Positions 1-7,442 of a stretch of DNA of 12,067 bases are shown in pieces. The stretch's first letter is position 1. Each line of letters opens with the position of its first letter. Position numbers and translations under genes: made by a program. Origin of the DNA: PALSA-660 sp036508075 (GTDB lineage Bacteria > Actinomycetota > Coriobacteriia > Anaerosomatales > PALSA-660); NCBI GenBank assembly GCA_036508075.1, contig DATCIA010000013.1, forward strand, positions 1 to 12,067. Reading direction: 5' to 3'. The notes under the pieces are model-generated. The model was not told where the DNA came from. It ran no database searches and saw only the letters and a list, made by a program, of their open reading frames with translations.

Positions 1-199
1 GACTCGAGCCGCATCCGAAGTTCTCATCGGCGACGATGATGTCGCCGGGCTTCACCTTGGCGACGAACCCCGCGTCGATGTCCTCCATGCAATGCTTGGC
101 GAGCTCGGCCGGGTCGGAGGTGTTGAGGTAGCGCGCGGGGATGATGACGTCGGTGTCGACGTCACGCCCGTAGCGGTGTGCAGTTCCTTCGAAGCGCAT
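1..199 (-). CDS. leuD: 3-isopropylmalate dehydratase small subunit, LeuD (partial, C-terminus beyond window)
   Basis: This is the small subunit of isopropylmalate isomerase, which pairs with LeuC to convert 2-isopropylmalate to 3-isopropylmalate in leucine synthesis. The window holds the first 66 codons. They show the family's N-terminal pattern: a DVDTDVIIPARYLNTSDP stretch (residues 13-30), then HCMED (36-40), and NFGCGSS (60-66) at the window edge, where the family continues with Arg-Glu-His. The YLNTSD segment (24-29) is in the loop that influences substrate choice between isopropylmalate and homoaconitate-type substrates; here it resembles bacterial LeuD. The ATG start at 199 has an AAGGGAG SD 8 nt upstream that overlaps the leuC stop codon, and the gap to leuC is 13 bp, which suggests translational coupling. 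The compact N-terminus fits the short (about 165-residue) LeuD type. The rest, and probably leuB, lie beyond the left edge. Confidence 0.93.
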   Translation of the reverse strand, partial: MRFEGTAHRYGRDVDTDVIIPARYLNTSDPAELAKHCMEDIDAGFVAKVKPGDIIVADENFGCGSS

Positions 200-212
200 C
201 GGCGTAGCTCCC

Positions 213-1481
213 TTAGTCCAGGTCTTCGGGCAGTGCGATGTGACCGGCCACGGCGGTCGCCGCGGCCACGGCAGGCGATGCGAGGTAGACCTCCGAGGTC
301 GGGTCGCCCATGCGACCGACGAAGTTCCGGTTGGTGGTCGCGAGAGCGCGCTCCCCCGCCGCCAGTATGCCCATGTGGCCGCCGAGACACGGACCGCAGG
401 TCGGCGTCGACACCGCGCCGCCGGCGTCGACGAACACGTCGAACAGCCCCTCGTGCATGGCTTGCTTCCAGATCGCCTGAGTGGCAGGGATCACGATAAG
501 TCTCACCCTCGAGTCGACCTTCCGGCCCTTCAAGATGCCGGCCGCGATCCGCAGGTCCTCGATGCGGCCGTTCGTACACGAACCGATGACGACCTGATCC
601 ACGGCGATATGGCGCGCCTCGCGCACCGGACGCGTGTTGGACGGAAGATGCGGGAACGCGACCGTCGGCTCGATCTCCGAGGCGTCGATGCGGATGACGC
701 GCGCGTACTCGGCGTCCGGGTCGGAGGCGTAGACGGTCCAGGGACGCTCGGCGCGGCCTTCGACGTAGGCGCGGGTCGTCTCGTCGAACGCGATGATCCC
801 GCTCTTGCCGCCGGCCTCGATCGCCATGTTGCAGATCGTGAAGCGGTCGTCCATGCCCAGGCGCTCGATCGTCTCTCCCGTGAACTCCATCGACTGGTAG
901 AGCGCGCCGTCGACCCCGATCATCCCGATGACGTGCAGGATGATGTCCTTGCCGCCCACCCAGGGCCGCAGTTCGCCGGTGATCTCAAACTTGATCGACG
1001 ACGGGACCTTGAACCACGCGGTGCCGGTGGCCATACCCGCGGCGGCGTCGGTTGAGCCGACCCCGGTCGCGAACGCGCCGAGCGCGCCGTAGGTGCAGGT
1101 GTGCGAGTCGGCGCCGATGATGACGTCTCCCGGACCCACCACCCCCTGCTCGGGCAGCAGCGCGTGCTCCACGCCCATGCAGCCGATCTCGTAGTAGTGC
1201 GAGATGCCGAACTCGTGCGCGAAGTCGCGCATGATCTTCGCCTGTTCGGCCGACTTGATGTCCTTGTTCGGCGTGTAGTGGTCCGGGACCAGCGCGATCT
1301 TATCTGCATCCCACACGGCATCGACGCCGATCTTGCGGAATTCGCGGATGGCGATCGGCGCGGTCACGTCGTTGGCGAGCACCAGGTCGAGGTCGCACTC
1401 GATGAGCTGGCCCGGGACGACCTCGTCCAGGCCCGCGTGGGCGGCCAGCAGCTTCTCGGTGATCGTCATGGGACGCGGCAT
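213..1481 (-). CDS. leuC: 3-isopropylmalate dehydratase large subunit, LeuC (short 422-aa type)
   Basis: This is the catalytic large subunit of isopropylmalate isomerase, an aconitase-superfamily [4Fe-4S] enzyme that works with LeuD. The product is 422 residues, nearer the short archaeal/HacA-like LeuC branch (about 420) than the E. coli type (about 466). The aconitase-type cysteines are present: Cys302 in GSCTNG, and Cys362 and Cys365 in TCGPC. Other family motifs are PDHYTPNKD (66-74), GADSHTCTYG (123-132) and MGDPTSEVYLASP (391-403). The start chosen is ATG at 1481, with AAGGA 8 nt upstream and a 16-bp gap to leuA. An upstream in-frame extension to 1598 overlaps leuA and encodes low-complexity residues, so it was not used. 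Short-type LeuC/LeuD pairs can also process homoaconitate-like substrates, but the location between leuA and leuD makes the leucine role the best call. Confidence 0.95.
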   Translation of the reverse strand: MPRPMTITEKLLAAHAGLDEVVPGQLIECDLDLVLANDVTAPIAIREFRKIGVDAVWDADKIALVPDHYTPNKDIKSAEQAKIMRDFAHEFGISHYYEIGCMGVEHALLPEQGVVGPGDVIIGADSHTCTYGALGAFATGVGSTDAAAGMATGTAWFKVPSSIKFEITGELRPWVGGKDIILHVIGMIGVDGALYQSMEFTGETIERLGMDDRFTICNMAIEAGGKSGIIAFDETTRAYVEGRAERPWTVYASDPDAEYARVIRIDASEIEPTVAFPHLPSNTRPVREARHIAVDQVVIGSCTNGRIEDLRIAAGILKGRKVDSRVRLIVIPATQAIWKQAMHEGLFDVFVDAGGAVSTPTCGPCLGGHMGILAAGERALATTNRNFVGRMGDPTSEVYLASPAVAAATAVAGHIALPEDLD

Positions 1482-1497
1482 CGCACAGATCCTTTCG

Positions 1498-3039
1498 TCA
1501 CTCTTCGCTGACCTTGGGCTTGACGCTGGTGAGCAGGCGGTTGAGGGCGTTGGTGTACGCCTTGGCCGAGGCCACGATGATATCCGAGTGCGCGCCACGT
1601 CCCGTGAAGACGCGGCCGTCCTCGCTGCGCACGCGGAACGCGACCTCCCCCAGCGCGTCGAGACCCTTGGTCACCGACTGCACGGTGAACTCGATCATCT
1701 CGATCGGCACGCCGACGATGCGGTTGATGGCGTTGCACACCGCGTCGACGGGGCCGTCGCCATGAGAGGCGTCGATGACGTGCTCGCCGTCGGCCGTGAC
1801 CAGCTCGACGGTGGCGGTCGGGATACCGGGTTCGCCACAGGTCACGTGCACCTGCTGCAGGTGGTAGACCTCCTCGGCCGAGCGCTCCGAGTCGGAGACA
1901 AGGGCCTCGAGGTCCTCGTCGAAGACCTCCTTCTTCTTGTCCGCCAGCGCGAGGAACTGCTGGTAGACCTGGTCGAACTCGGCGTCGCTCAAGGTGATGT
2001 CGAGCTCGCCGAGGCGGTGCTTGAGCGCGTGGCGGCCGCTGCGGGCCGACAGGATGATCGAGCTGCCGCCGACCCCGACGTCCGCCGGGTCGATGATCTC
2101 GTACGTGCTCCGCTCCTTGAGAACGCCGTCCTGGTGGATGCCCGAGGAGTGCGCGAACGCGTTGGCGCCCACGATCGCCTTGTTGGGCTGCACCGGGATG
2201 CCGGTGATCTTGGAGACGAGGCGCGATGCGCGCGTGATCCCGCGCGCATCGATGGCCGTGTCGCATCCGAAGTAGGCCGAACGCTGGCGCAGCGCCATGA
2301 CAACCTCTTCGAGGGCCGTGTTGCCCGCGCGCTCGCCGATACCGTTGATGGTGCACTCCACCTGGCGCGCGCCGGCCTTCACGCCGGCGAGCGCGTTGGA
2401 CGTGGCCATGCCCAGGTCGTTGTGGCAGTGCACCGCCACCGTGACGTTCTCGATGCCCTCGACGTTGCCGAACAGCCCCGCGATAAGCGCACCGAACTCC
2501 TCCGGATACGTGTAGCCGGTGGTGTCCGGGATGTTGACCACGGTCGCGCCGGCGCCGATGGCAGCCTCGATCATGCGGTAGAGGAAGACCGGCTCGGCGC
2601 GCCCGGCGTCCTCGGCGTAGAACTCCACGTCCTCGACGAACCGGCGCGCGAGCTTCACGGCCGCGACCGCGCGCTCGAGCGCCGTGGCCTCGTCGATCCG
2701 CAGCTTGTCGCGCAGGTGCGATGGGCTCACGCCGATGCCGGTGTGGATGCGCGGACGCTTCGCGGTGGAGAGCGCATCCGCTGCGGCCTCGATGTCCGCG
2801 GGCACGGCGCGCGACAGCGCGCACACGGTGACCGCGTCGCCGACCTCGGCGCCGATGCGGCGCACCGACTCGAAGTCGCCGGGGCTCGAGATCGGGAATC
2901 CCGCCTCGATGACGTCGACGCCCAGACGCACGAGCTGGCGGGCGATCTCGAGCTTCTCGGCGGTGTTCATGCTGGCGCCCGGGGACTGCTCCCCGTCGCG
3001 CAACGTCGTGTCGAATATGCGAACGATGTCGATCGCCAT
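1498..3039 (-). CDS. leuA: 2-isopropylmalate synthase, LeuA
   Basis: LeuA condenses acetyl-CoA with 2-oxoisovalerate to form 2-isopropylmalate, the first committed step of leucine synthesis. The product is 513 residues and intact. The catalytic HMGL-like TIM barrel spans roughly 1-270. It begins with FDTTLRDGEQSPG (9-21), containing the metal-binding Asp10 and catalytic Arg14. It also has HCHNDLGMA (204-212), whose histidines bind the metal, and GIGERAGNTALEE (233-245). GIHQDGVLKE (300-309) lies in the linker subdomain. The C-terminal regulatory domain (about 390-505) has HGDGPVDA (426-433) and GRGAHSDIIVASAKAY (480-495), typical of the leucine feedback domain, so allosteric inhibition by leucine is expected. 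ECTINGIGERAGN argues for LeuA rather than citramalate synthase. The ATG at 3039 has AGGGAG 7 nt upstream, and the gap after serA is 28 bp. Confidence 0.96.
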   Translation of the reverse strand: MAIDIVRIFDTTLRDGEQSPGASMNTAEKLEIARQLVRLGVDVIEAGFPISSPGDFESVRRIGAEVGDAVTVCALSRAVPADIEAAADALSTAKRPRIHTGIGVSPSHLRDKLRIDEATALERAVAAVKLARRFVEDVEFYAEDAGRAEPVFLYRMIEAAIGAGATVVNIPDTTGYTYPEEFGALIAGLFGNVEGIENVTVAVHCHNDLGMATSNALAGVKAGARQVECTINGIGERAGNTALEEVVMALRQRSAYFGCDTAIDARGITRASRLVSKITGIPVQPNKAIVGANAFAHSSGIHQDGVLKERSTYEIIDPADVGVGGSSIILSARSGRHALKHRLGELDITLSDAEFDQVYQQFLALADKKKEVFDEDLEALVSDSERSAEEVYHLQQVHVTCGEPGIPTATVELVTADGEHVIDASHGDGPVDAVCNAINRIVGVPIEMIEFTVQSVTKGLDALGEVAFRVRSEDGRVFTGRGAHSDIIVASAKAYTNALNRLLTSVKPKVSEE

Positions 3040-3067
3040 CTCGGTGCTCCCTGCTCGGGCCGATTAC

Positions 3068-4660
3068 TTAGAGCTCGACGCTCCAGGAGTGGAGCATCCC
3101 GGCTTCCTCGTTGATGCGTGCGAGCGTGGCCGCGTCGAGAGGAGTGTCGAGGGTGATTCCCATGAGGGCCGTGCCACCCGCCTCGTCGCGTCCGACCTGC
3201 ATCGATCCGATGTTGACGTTCGCGTCGCCGAGGATGCTGCCGACCTTGCCGATCGTGCCCGGACGGTCGGGGTGCAGGAAGAACGCCATGTAGCGCTCGG
3301 GCTTCATGTCGAGGTCGTAGCCGAACATCGAGACGATGCGCGGCTCGTTCTTCTTGCCGATGAGCGCGGCCGCGATATCCACGGTCCTGCCCGCGCACTC
3401 CGCCTTCACGGCGATCATCGAGACGTAGTCGTGCGTCGCGGTCCGCTTCGACTCCGTGACGTCGATGCCGCGCTGCTTGGCGAGGTAGTCGGCGTTCACG
3501 TAGTTGATCGGCTCGTCGGTGGCGACCGAGAGGATGCCCTTGAGTACCGCGGTGCGCAGGATGCGCGTGTCGGTGTCGGCCAGCCCGCCGATCATCACGA
3601 TCTCGACCTTGTCGACGCCGCACGGAGCCAGCTGCGCGGCCATGGAGCCCTGCTGCTCGGCGAGCTTGAGGTACGGGCCGACCTTGTCCATGACATCGGG
3701 CGGGACCGGGGCGACGTTGACGGCTGTGGAGACCATCTCGCCGCGCAGCCCGGCCGCGACGAAGTCGGCGATCTGCTCGCCCGCACGATCCTGCGCCTCT
3801 TCGGTCGAGGCGCCCAGATGCGGCGTGACGATCACGTTGTCGAAGGCGAAGAGCGGCGACTCGGTGGTCGGTTCGATCTCCCAGACGTCGATCGCGGCGC
3901 TGGCGACCTTGCCGCTGCGCAACGCGTCGACGAGCGCGTCGGTCTGGTAGATCCCGCCGCGGGCGGTGTTCACCAGCCGCACGCCGTCCTTCATCTTCGC
4001 GAACTGCTCAGGCCCGAACATGCCGATCGTCTCTTTGGTCTTGGGCAGGTGCACGGTGAGGAAGTCCGCCTGCGGCAACAGCGCGTCGACCGACGGGAAC
4101 AGCTCCACGCCGAGCGCGGCGGCTCGGTCCTCGGAGATGTAGGGGTCGTAGCCGACGATACGCATCTGGAACGCGCGGGCGCGCTCGGCGATGAGCGTCC
4201 CGATGCGGCCGAGGCCGATGATGGCGAGCGTCTTCTCGTAGAACTCGGCGCCCGTGAACTTGCTGCGCTCCCACTTGCCGGACTTCAGCGAGGCGTTGGC
4301 CTGCGGGATCATGCGCGCCTGTGCCATCAGCAGCGCCCATGTGTGCTCGGCGGCCGACACCACGTTGGAGGTCGGTGCGTTGCACACGATGATGCCGCGC
4401 TCGGTCGCCGCGGTGACGTCGACGTTGTCGATGCCCACGCCCGCGCGCCCGATGATCTTCAGGTTGTCCGCGGCCTCGATAACGGGACGCGTGGCGCGCG
4501 TCGCCGAGCGCACGATCAGGGCGTCGTAGTCGCCGATGACCGCGACGAGCTCGGCCTCGGAGAGCCCCGTCTTGACGTCGACCTCGTACGTCTCGCGCAG
4601 CTTCTCGATGCCGCTGTCGGCGATCTTGTCAGCGATGAGTACCTTCATCTTCGTGCTCAC
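3068..4660 (-). CDS. serA: D-3-phosphoglycerate dehydrogenase, SerA (long, ASB + ACT form)
   Basis: SerA oxidises 3-phosphoglycerate to 3-phosphohydroxypyruvate with NAD, the first step of the phosphorylated serine pathway. The product is about 530 residues, the long form. The catalytic and Rossmann part (about 1-310) has GLGRIG (149-154), Asp172 after strand 2, Arg234 in NTARGG, Glu263 in DVWEIEP and His281 in TPHLGAST: the expected Arg/Glu/His set. DVWE replaces the commoner DVFE or DVYE. An allosteric substrate-binding domain (about 320-445) and a C-terminal ACT domain (about 455-530, with HPDRPGTIGKVG) follow, which usually means serine feedback. The start is uncertain. GTG at 4660 overlaps the aminotransferase stop by 4 nt (GTGA) but leaves almost no SD spacing. 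ATG at 4648 would give 526 residues beginning MKVLIADKI. It sits between the aminotransferase and leuA inside a branched-chain operon. Confidence 0.94.
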   Translation of the reverse strand: MSTKMKVLIADKIADSGIEKLRETYEVDVKTGLSEAELVAVIGDYDALIVRSATRATRPVIEAADNLKIIGRAGVGIDNVDVTAATERGIIVCNAPTSNVVSAAEHTWALLMAQARMIPQANASLKSGKWERSKFTGAEFYEKTLAIIGLGRIGTLIAERARAFQMRIVGYDPYISEDRAAALGVELFPSVDALLPQADFLTVHLPKTKETIGMFGPEQFAKMKDGVRLVNTARGGIYQTDALVDALRSGKVASAAIDVWEIEPTTESPLFAFDNVIVTPHLGASTEEAQDRAGEQIADFVAAGLRGEMVSTAVNVAPVPPDVMDKVGPYLKLAEQQGSMAAQLAPCGVDKVEIVMIGGLADTDTRILRTAVLKGILSVATDEPINYVNADYLAKQRGIDVTESKRTATHDYVSMIAVKAECAGRTVDIAAALIGKKNEPRIVSMFGYDLDMKPERYMAFFLHPDRPGTIGKVGSILGDANVNIGSMQVGRDEAGGTALMGITLDTPLDAATLARINEEAGMLHSWSVEL

Positions 4661-5802
4661 TCTCCCATGAAGACGGCTTCGGCGGCCTTGATGCCTGCGC
4701 CGCGCTCGAAGTCGTAGCCGAGCTCGGCGAGCGTCATCTCGAGCGCCGCGAGCGTGGTGATGATGTCGAAGTCGCCGAAGTAGCCGAGGTGTCCGACGCG
4801 GAAGATGCGCCCGACGTAGTCGTCCTGGCCGCCGGCGATCGTGACGCCGTACTTGTTCTTCATGATCGAGACGATCTTCTTGCCGTCGATGCCCTCAGGC
4901 ACCCACACGGGCGTGACCGCGCTGCCGCGGCCCTCCTCGGGAGCGAACAACTTCATCCCCAGCGCCTCGCAGCCCTTGCGAGTGGCCTCGGCCAGCCGCG
5001 AGTGACGGTCGATGATACCCTCGATCGTCTCCTCCCGCATGAGCTTGATGGCCTCGACCAGACCCACGACAAGCGACACGGCCGGGGTGAACGGCGTGGT
5101 CTGCTTCTCGAGGTTCTTCTTGTAGCGCATCCAGTCGAAGTAGAACTTGGGAAGGGTCGACCGCTCGTAGGCCTTCCACGCCTTCGGCGAGACCGTGACC
5201 GCCGCGAGGCCCGGCGGCAGCATGAGGCCCTTCTGGGAGCCGGTCATGACCACGTCGAGATGCCACTCGTCGGTCAGGCACGGGACGGCGCCGATGCCGG
5301 TGATGGAGTCGACGATGAACACGCAGTCGTCGAAGTCCTTCACGATCGCGCCGATCGCCTCGACGTCGTTGAGAACACCGGTCGAGGTCTCCGACTGGAC
5401 GACGACCACACCGCGCGCCTCGGGGTGCTCCTCGAGCGCCTTCGCGATGTCGACGGGGCGCACGACCTCGGTCCACTCGTAGGCCAGGTCGACGACCACG
5501 AGGCCGTAGACCTTGGCCAGCGACACCATGCGGTCGCCGAACTTACCGTTGCGCGCCACGATCACCGTGTCGCCGGCGCAGAAGAGGTTAGCGAAGGACG
5601 ACTCCATCGCGCCGGTCCCGCTGCACGCGAGGATCAGCACGTCGTTGGCGGTCTGGAACACGTACTTCAGGCCGTCCACGCACTCCATCAGCATCGCCGA
5701 GAAGTCCGGCGTGCGGTGGTGGATCATCGGACGCGCCTGCGCGAGCAGGACCTCCGAGGGCACCGGGGTCGGGCCCGGCGTCATCAGGTACTTCTTCTGC
5801 AT
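4657..5802 (-). CDS. Class V (fold type I) PLP aminotransferase, serine/alanine-glyoxylate-like; candidate SerC substitute
   Basis: This is a pyridoxal-phosphate aminotransferase of the serine-pyruvate/alanine-glyoxylate class V group, 381 residues. It opens with YLMTPGPTPVP, typical of the group. SGTGAME (61-67) binds the cofactor phosphate, Asp165 in IVDSITGIG contacts the pyridine nitrogen, Lys191 in GSQKGL forms the internal aldimine, and Arg335 in FRVGHLG probably binds the substrate carboxylate. The start chosen is ATG at 5802, with AAGGAG 8 nt upstream; a GTG at 5811 lies inside that SD and cannot be the start. Its stop overlaps a possible serA start by 4 nt. The pairing with serA suggests that it transaminates phosphohydroxypyruvate in place of canonical SerC, but the sequence cannot exclude an alanine, serine or aspartate substrate with glyoxylate or pyruvate. 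It is not the fold type IV branched-chain enzyme IlvE. Confidence 0.88.
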   Translation of the reverse strand: MQKKYLMTPGPTPVPSEVLLAQARPMIHHRTPDFSAMLMECVDGLKYVFQTANDVLILACSGTGAMESSFANLFCAGDTVIVARNGKFGDRMVSLAKVYGLVVVDLAYEWTEVVRPVDIAKALEEHPEARGVVVVQSETSTGVLNDVEAIGAIVKDFDDCVFIVDSITGIGAVPCLTDEWHLDVVMTGSQKGLMLPPGLAAVTVSPKAWKAYERSTLPKFYFDWMRYKKNLEKQTTPFTPAVSLVVGLVEAIKLMREETIEGIIDRHSRLAEATRKGCEALGMKLFAPEEGRGSAVTPVWVPEGIDGKKIVSIMKNKYGVTIAGGQDDYVGRIFRVGHLGYFGDFDIITTLAALEMTLAELGYDFERGAGIKAAEAVFMGE

Positions 5803-5879
5803 CGGTGACACTCCTTAAGGACTCGTTCAATCACCGGCAATTGCGACACGCGTCGTGCAGGACCTTCGATACGTGCGGA

Positions 5880-6875
5880 CTACTCTTTCCGCAGCCAGCT
5901 GAACATGCCGCGCAGTTCGCCACCGACCTCTTCGATGTAGGACTCGGCGTGCAGGCGCCGCATGGCCTTGAAGTGGGGCTGGCCGGCCTTGTTCTCCAGG
6001 ATCCAGTCGCGGGCGAAGGCGCCGGACTGGATGTTCCACAGGCGCTCGGCCATGGCGTCCTTGACGTCGTCGGTGATGATCTTCGGACCGGTGTAGTAGT
6101 CGCCGTACTCGGCGGTGTTGGAGATCGAGTCGCGCATCTTCGCCATGCCGCCCTCGTACATCAGGTCGACGATGAGCTTCAGCTCGTGGAACGTCTCGAA
6201 GTACGCGATCTCGGGCTGGTAGCCGGCCTCGACGAGCGTGTCGAACGCGGCCTCGACGAGGTGGGTGACGCCGCCGCACAGCACGACCTGCTCGCCGAAC
6301 AGGTCGGTCTCGGTCTCCTCCTGGAACGTGGTCTCGATCACGCCGGCACGCGCGCCGCCGATGCCTGCGGCCCAGGCGAGCGCGAGCTGCATGGCCTGCC
6401 CGGTCGCGTCCTGGTACACGGCGACGACGTTCGGAACACCGGAGCCCTCGGTGAACACGCGGCGCACCATGTGGCCGGGGCCCTTCGGGGCGATCATGAT
6501 CACGTCGACGTCCGCCGGCGGTATGACCTGGTCGAAGTGGATGTTGAAGCCGTGCGCCCACGCCAGGCACTTGCCCGCCGTCATCGACTCGTGGATCTCG
6601 GAGTAGTAGATGTGCGCGGCGGTCTCGTCCGGCACGAGCATCATGACGATGTCGGCCTCCTGCGCGGCCTCGCGCGGGGTCATGACCCGCAGCCCGGCTT
6701 CCTTGACCTTGTCCCAGCTCTTGGAGCCGGCACGCAGGCCGACTCGGACGTCGCAGCCCGAGTCGTGCAGGTTGAGCGCGTGCGCGTGGCCCTGGCTGCC
6801 GAATCCGATGACCGCGATCTTGCGGCCCTTCAGCAGTTCGAGGTCGCAGTCCTTCTCGTAGAAGATGTGTGCCAT
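5880..6875 (-). CDS. ilvC: Ketol-acid reductoisomerase, IlvC (class I, 331 aa)
   Basis: IlvC isomerises and reduces 2-acetolactate or 2-aceto-2-hydroxybutyrate to the dihydroxy acids of valine and isoleucine synthesis, using Mg2+ and NAD(P)H. At 331 residues it is the short class I form. The Rossmann motif is GFGSQGHA (24-31). The cofactor-selecting loop reads LRAGSKSW (47-54); Arg48, Ser51 and Ser53 are the kind of residues that hold the 2'-phosphate, so NADPH preference is inferred. The catalytic domain has His108 in WAHGFN, Lys131 in PKGPGH, Asp191 and Glu195 in ETDLFGEQ, Glu227 and Glu231 in YFETFHE, and Ser252 in SISNTAEYG. The ATG at 6875 matches the family N-terminus. The best SD (GAAGGGA, 6890-6896) is unusually distant at about 14 nt. 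The gap after ilvN is 70 bp. Confidence 0.96.
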   Translation of the reverse strand: MAHIFYEKDCDLELLKGRKIAVIGFGSQGHAHALNLHDSGCDVRVGLRAGSKSWDKVKEAGLRVMTPREAAQEADIVMMLVPDETAAHIYYSEIHESMTAGKCLAWAHGFNIHFDQVIPPADVDVIMIAPKGPGHMVRRVFTEGSGVPNVVAVYQDATGQAMQLALAWAAGIGGARAGVIETTFQEETETDLFGEQVVLCGGVTHLVEAAFDTLVEAGYQPEIAYFETFHELKLIVDLMYEGGMAKMRDSISNTAEYGDYYTGPKIITDDVKDAMAERLWNIQSGAFARDWILENKAGQPHFKAMRRLHAESYIEEVGGELRGMFSWLRKE

Positions 6876-6945
6876 GGTCTGTGTTCGCTTCCCTTCGTCA
6901 GTTCACGGTCGATGCGATGCCGCGTGCGTGGTGTTCCGTCGAGCG

Positions 6946-7440
6946 TCAGGAGCTGTCCCGCAGCCCCCGGGAGAGTGCGATCTTGCCCGTGCGTGCGAGC
7001 TCCTTGATGCCGTACACGCGAAGGAGGTCCTCCATCGCGGAGAGTTTGTCCCCCGCGCCCGTCGCCTCGATGGTCAGCGTCGACTTGCCGACATCGACGA
7101 TCTTGGTGCGGAACACGTTGGCGATCTCGATGATCTCGTGCCGACGGTCGGCCGGCGCGTTGACCTTGTAGAGGACCAGCTCGCGGTCGACCATCTCTTT
7201 GGGGTCGAGGTCCTGGATCTTGATAACGTTGATGAGCTTGTGGAGCTGCTTCGCGACCTGCTCGAGCGAGGTGTCGTTGCCGCCGACCACGATCGTGATG
7301 CGCGACAGCGACGGGTCCTCGGTGACGCCCACCGCGAGCGAGTCGATGTTGAACCCGCGTCGCGCGAACAGCGACGTCACGCGGGTGAGCACGCCTGGCT
7401 TGTTCTCGACGAGCACCGAGAGTGTGTGCTTGTTTTGCAT
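6946..7440 (-). CDS. ilvN: Acetolactate synthase small (regulatory) subunit, IlvN/IlvH type
   Basis: This is the regulatory subunit of acetohydroxyacid synthase, which activates IlvB and confers feedback inhibition, usually by valine. It is 164 residues, the normal length for the IlvH-like form. The N-terminal ACT domain (about 4-78) starts HTLSVLVENKPGVLTRV, with FARRGFNIDSLAVG (25-38), the usual effector-binding segment. The second ACT-like domain (about 85-160) has RELVLYKV (86-93) and an IVDVGKSTLTIEATG strand region (114-128). The ATG at 7440 lies 2 bp after the ilvB stop, with GGGAG 5 nt upstream and GAGGAGGTG a little further back, so its translation is probably coupled to ilvB. An in-frame upstream extension to 7560 runs through the ilvB 3' end and encodes low-complexity Arg/Gly residues; it was rejected. 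Confidence 0.95.
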   Translation of the reverse strand: MQNKHTLSVLVENKPGVLTRVTSLFARRGFNIDSLAVGVTEDPSLSRITIVVGGNDTSLEQVAKQLHKLINVIKIQDLDPKEMVDRELVLYKVNAPADRRHEIIEIANVFRTKIVDVGKSTLTIEATGAGDKLSAMEDLLRVYGIKELARTGKIALSRGLRDSS

Positions 7441-7442
7441 GG

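Noticed and set aside
213..1598. Longer 461-residue version of LeuC
   Set aside because: The extra N-terminus overlaps leuA, is low-complexity Arg/Ser/Pro sequence, and the ATG at 1481 has a good SD.
1498..3039. Citramalate synthase (CimA) instead of LeuA
   Set aside because: The VECTINGIGERAGN segment and the leucine-type C-terminal regulatory domain are characteristic of 2-isopropylmalate synthase.
1333..3114. 593-codon plus-strand open frame antisense to leuC and leuA
   Set aside because: Same GC-driven shadow pattern, spanning an intergenic gap between two real genes.
2684..4717. 677-codon plus-strand open frame antisense to leuA and serA
   Set aside because: It crosses two well-supported minus-strand genes, is full of Arg/Asp/His/Leu low-complexity sequence, and matches no family I recognise. 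Long antisense frames are expected opposite GC-rich codons.
4657..5811. GTG start at 5811 for the aminotransferase
   Set aside because: This GTG overlaps the AAGGAG SD itself; the ATG at 5802 is correctly spaced at 8 nt.
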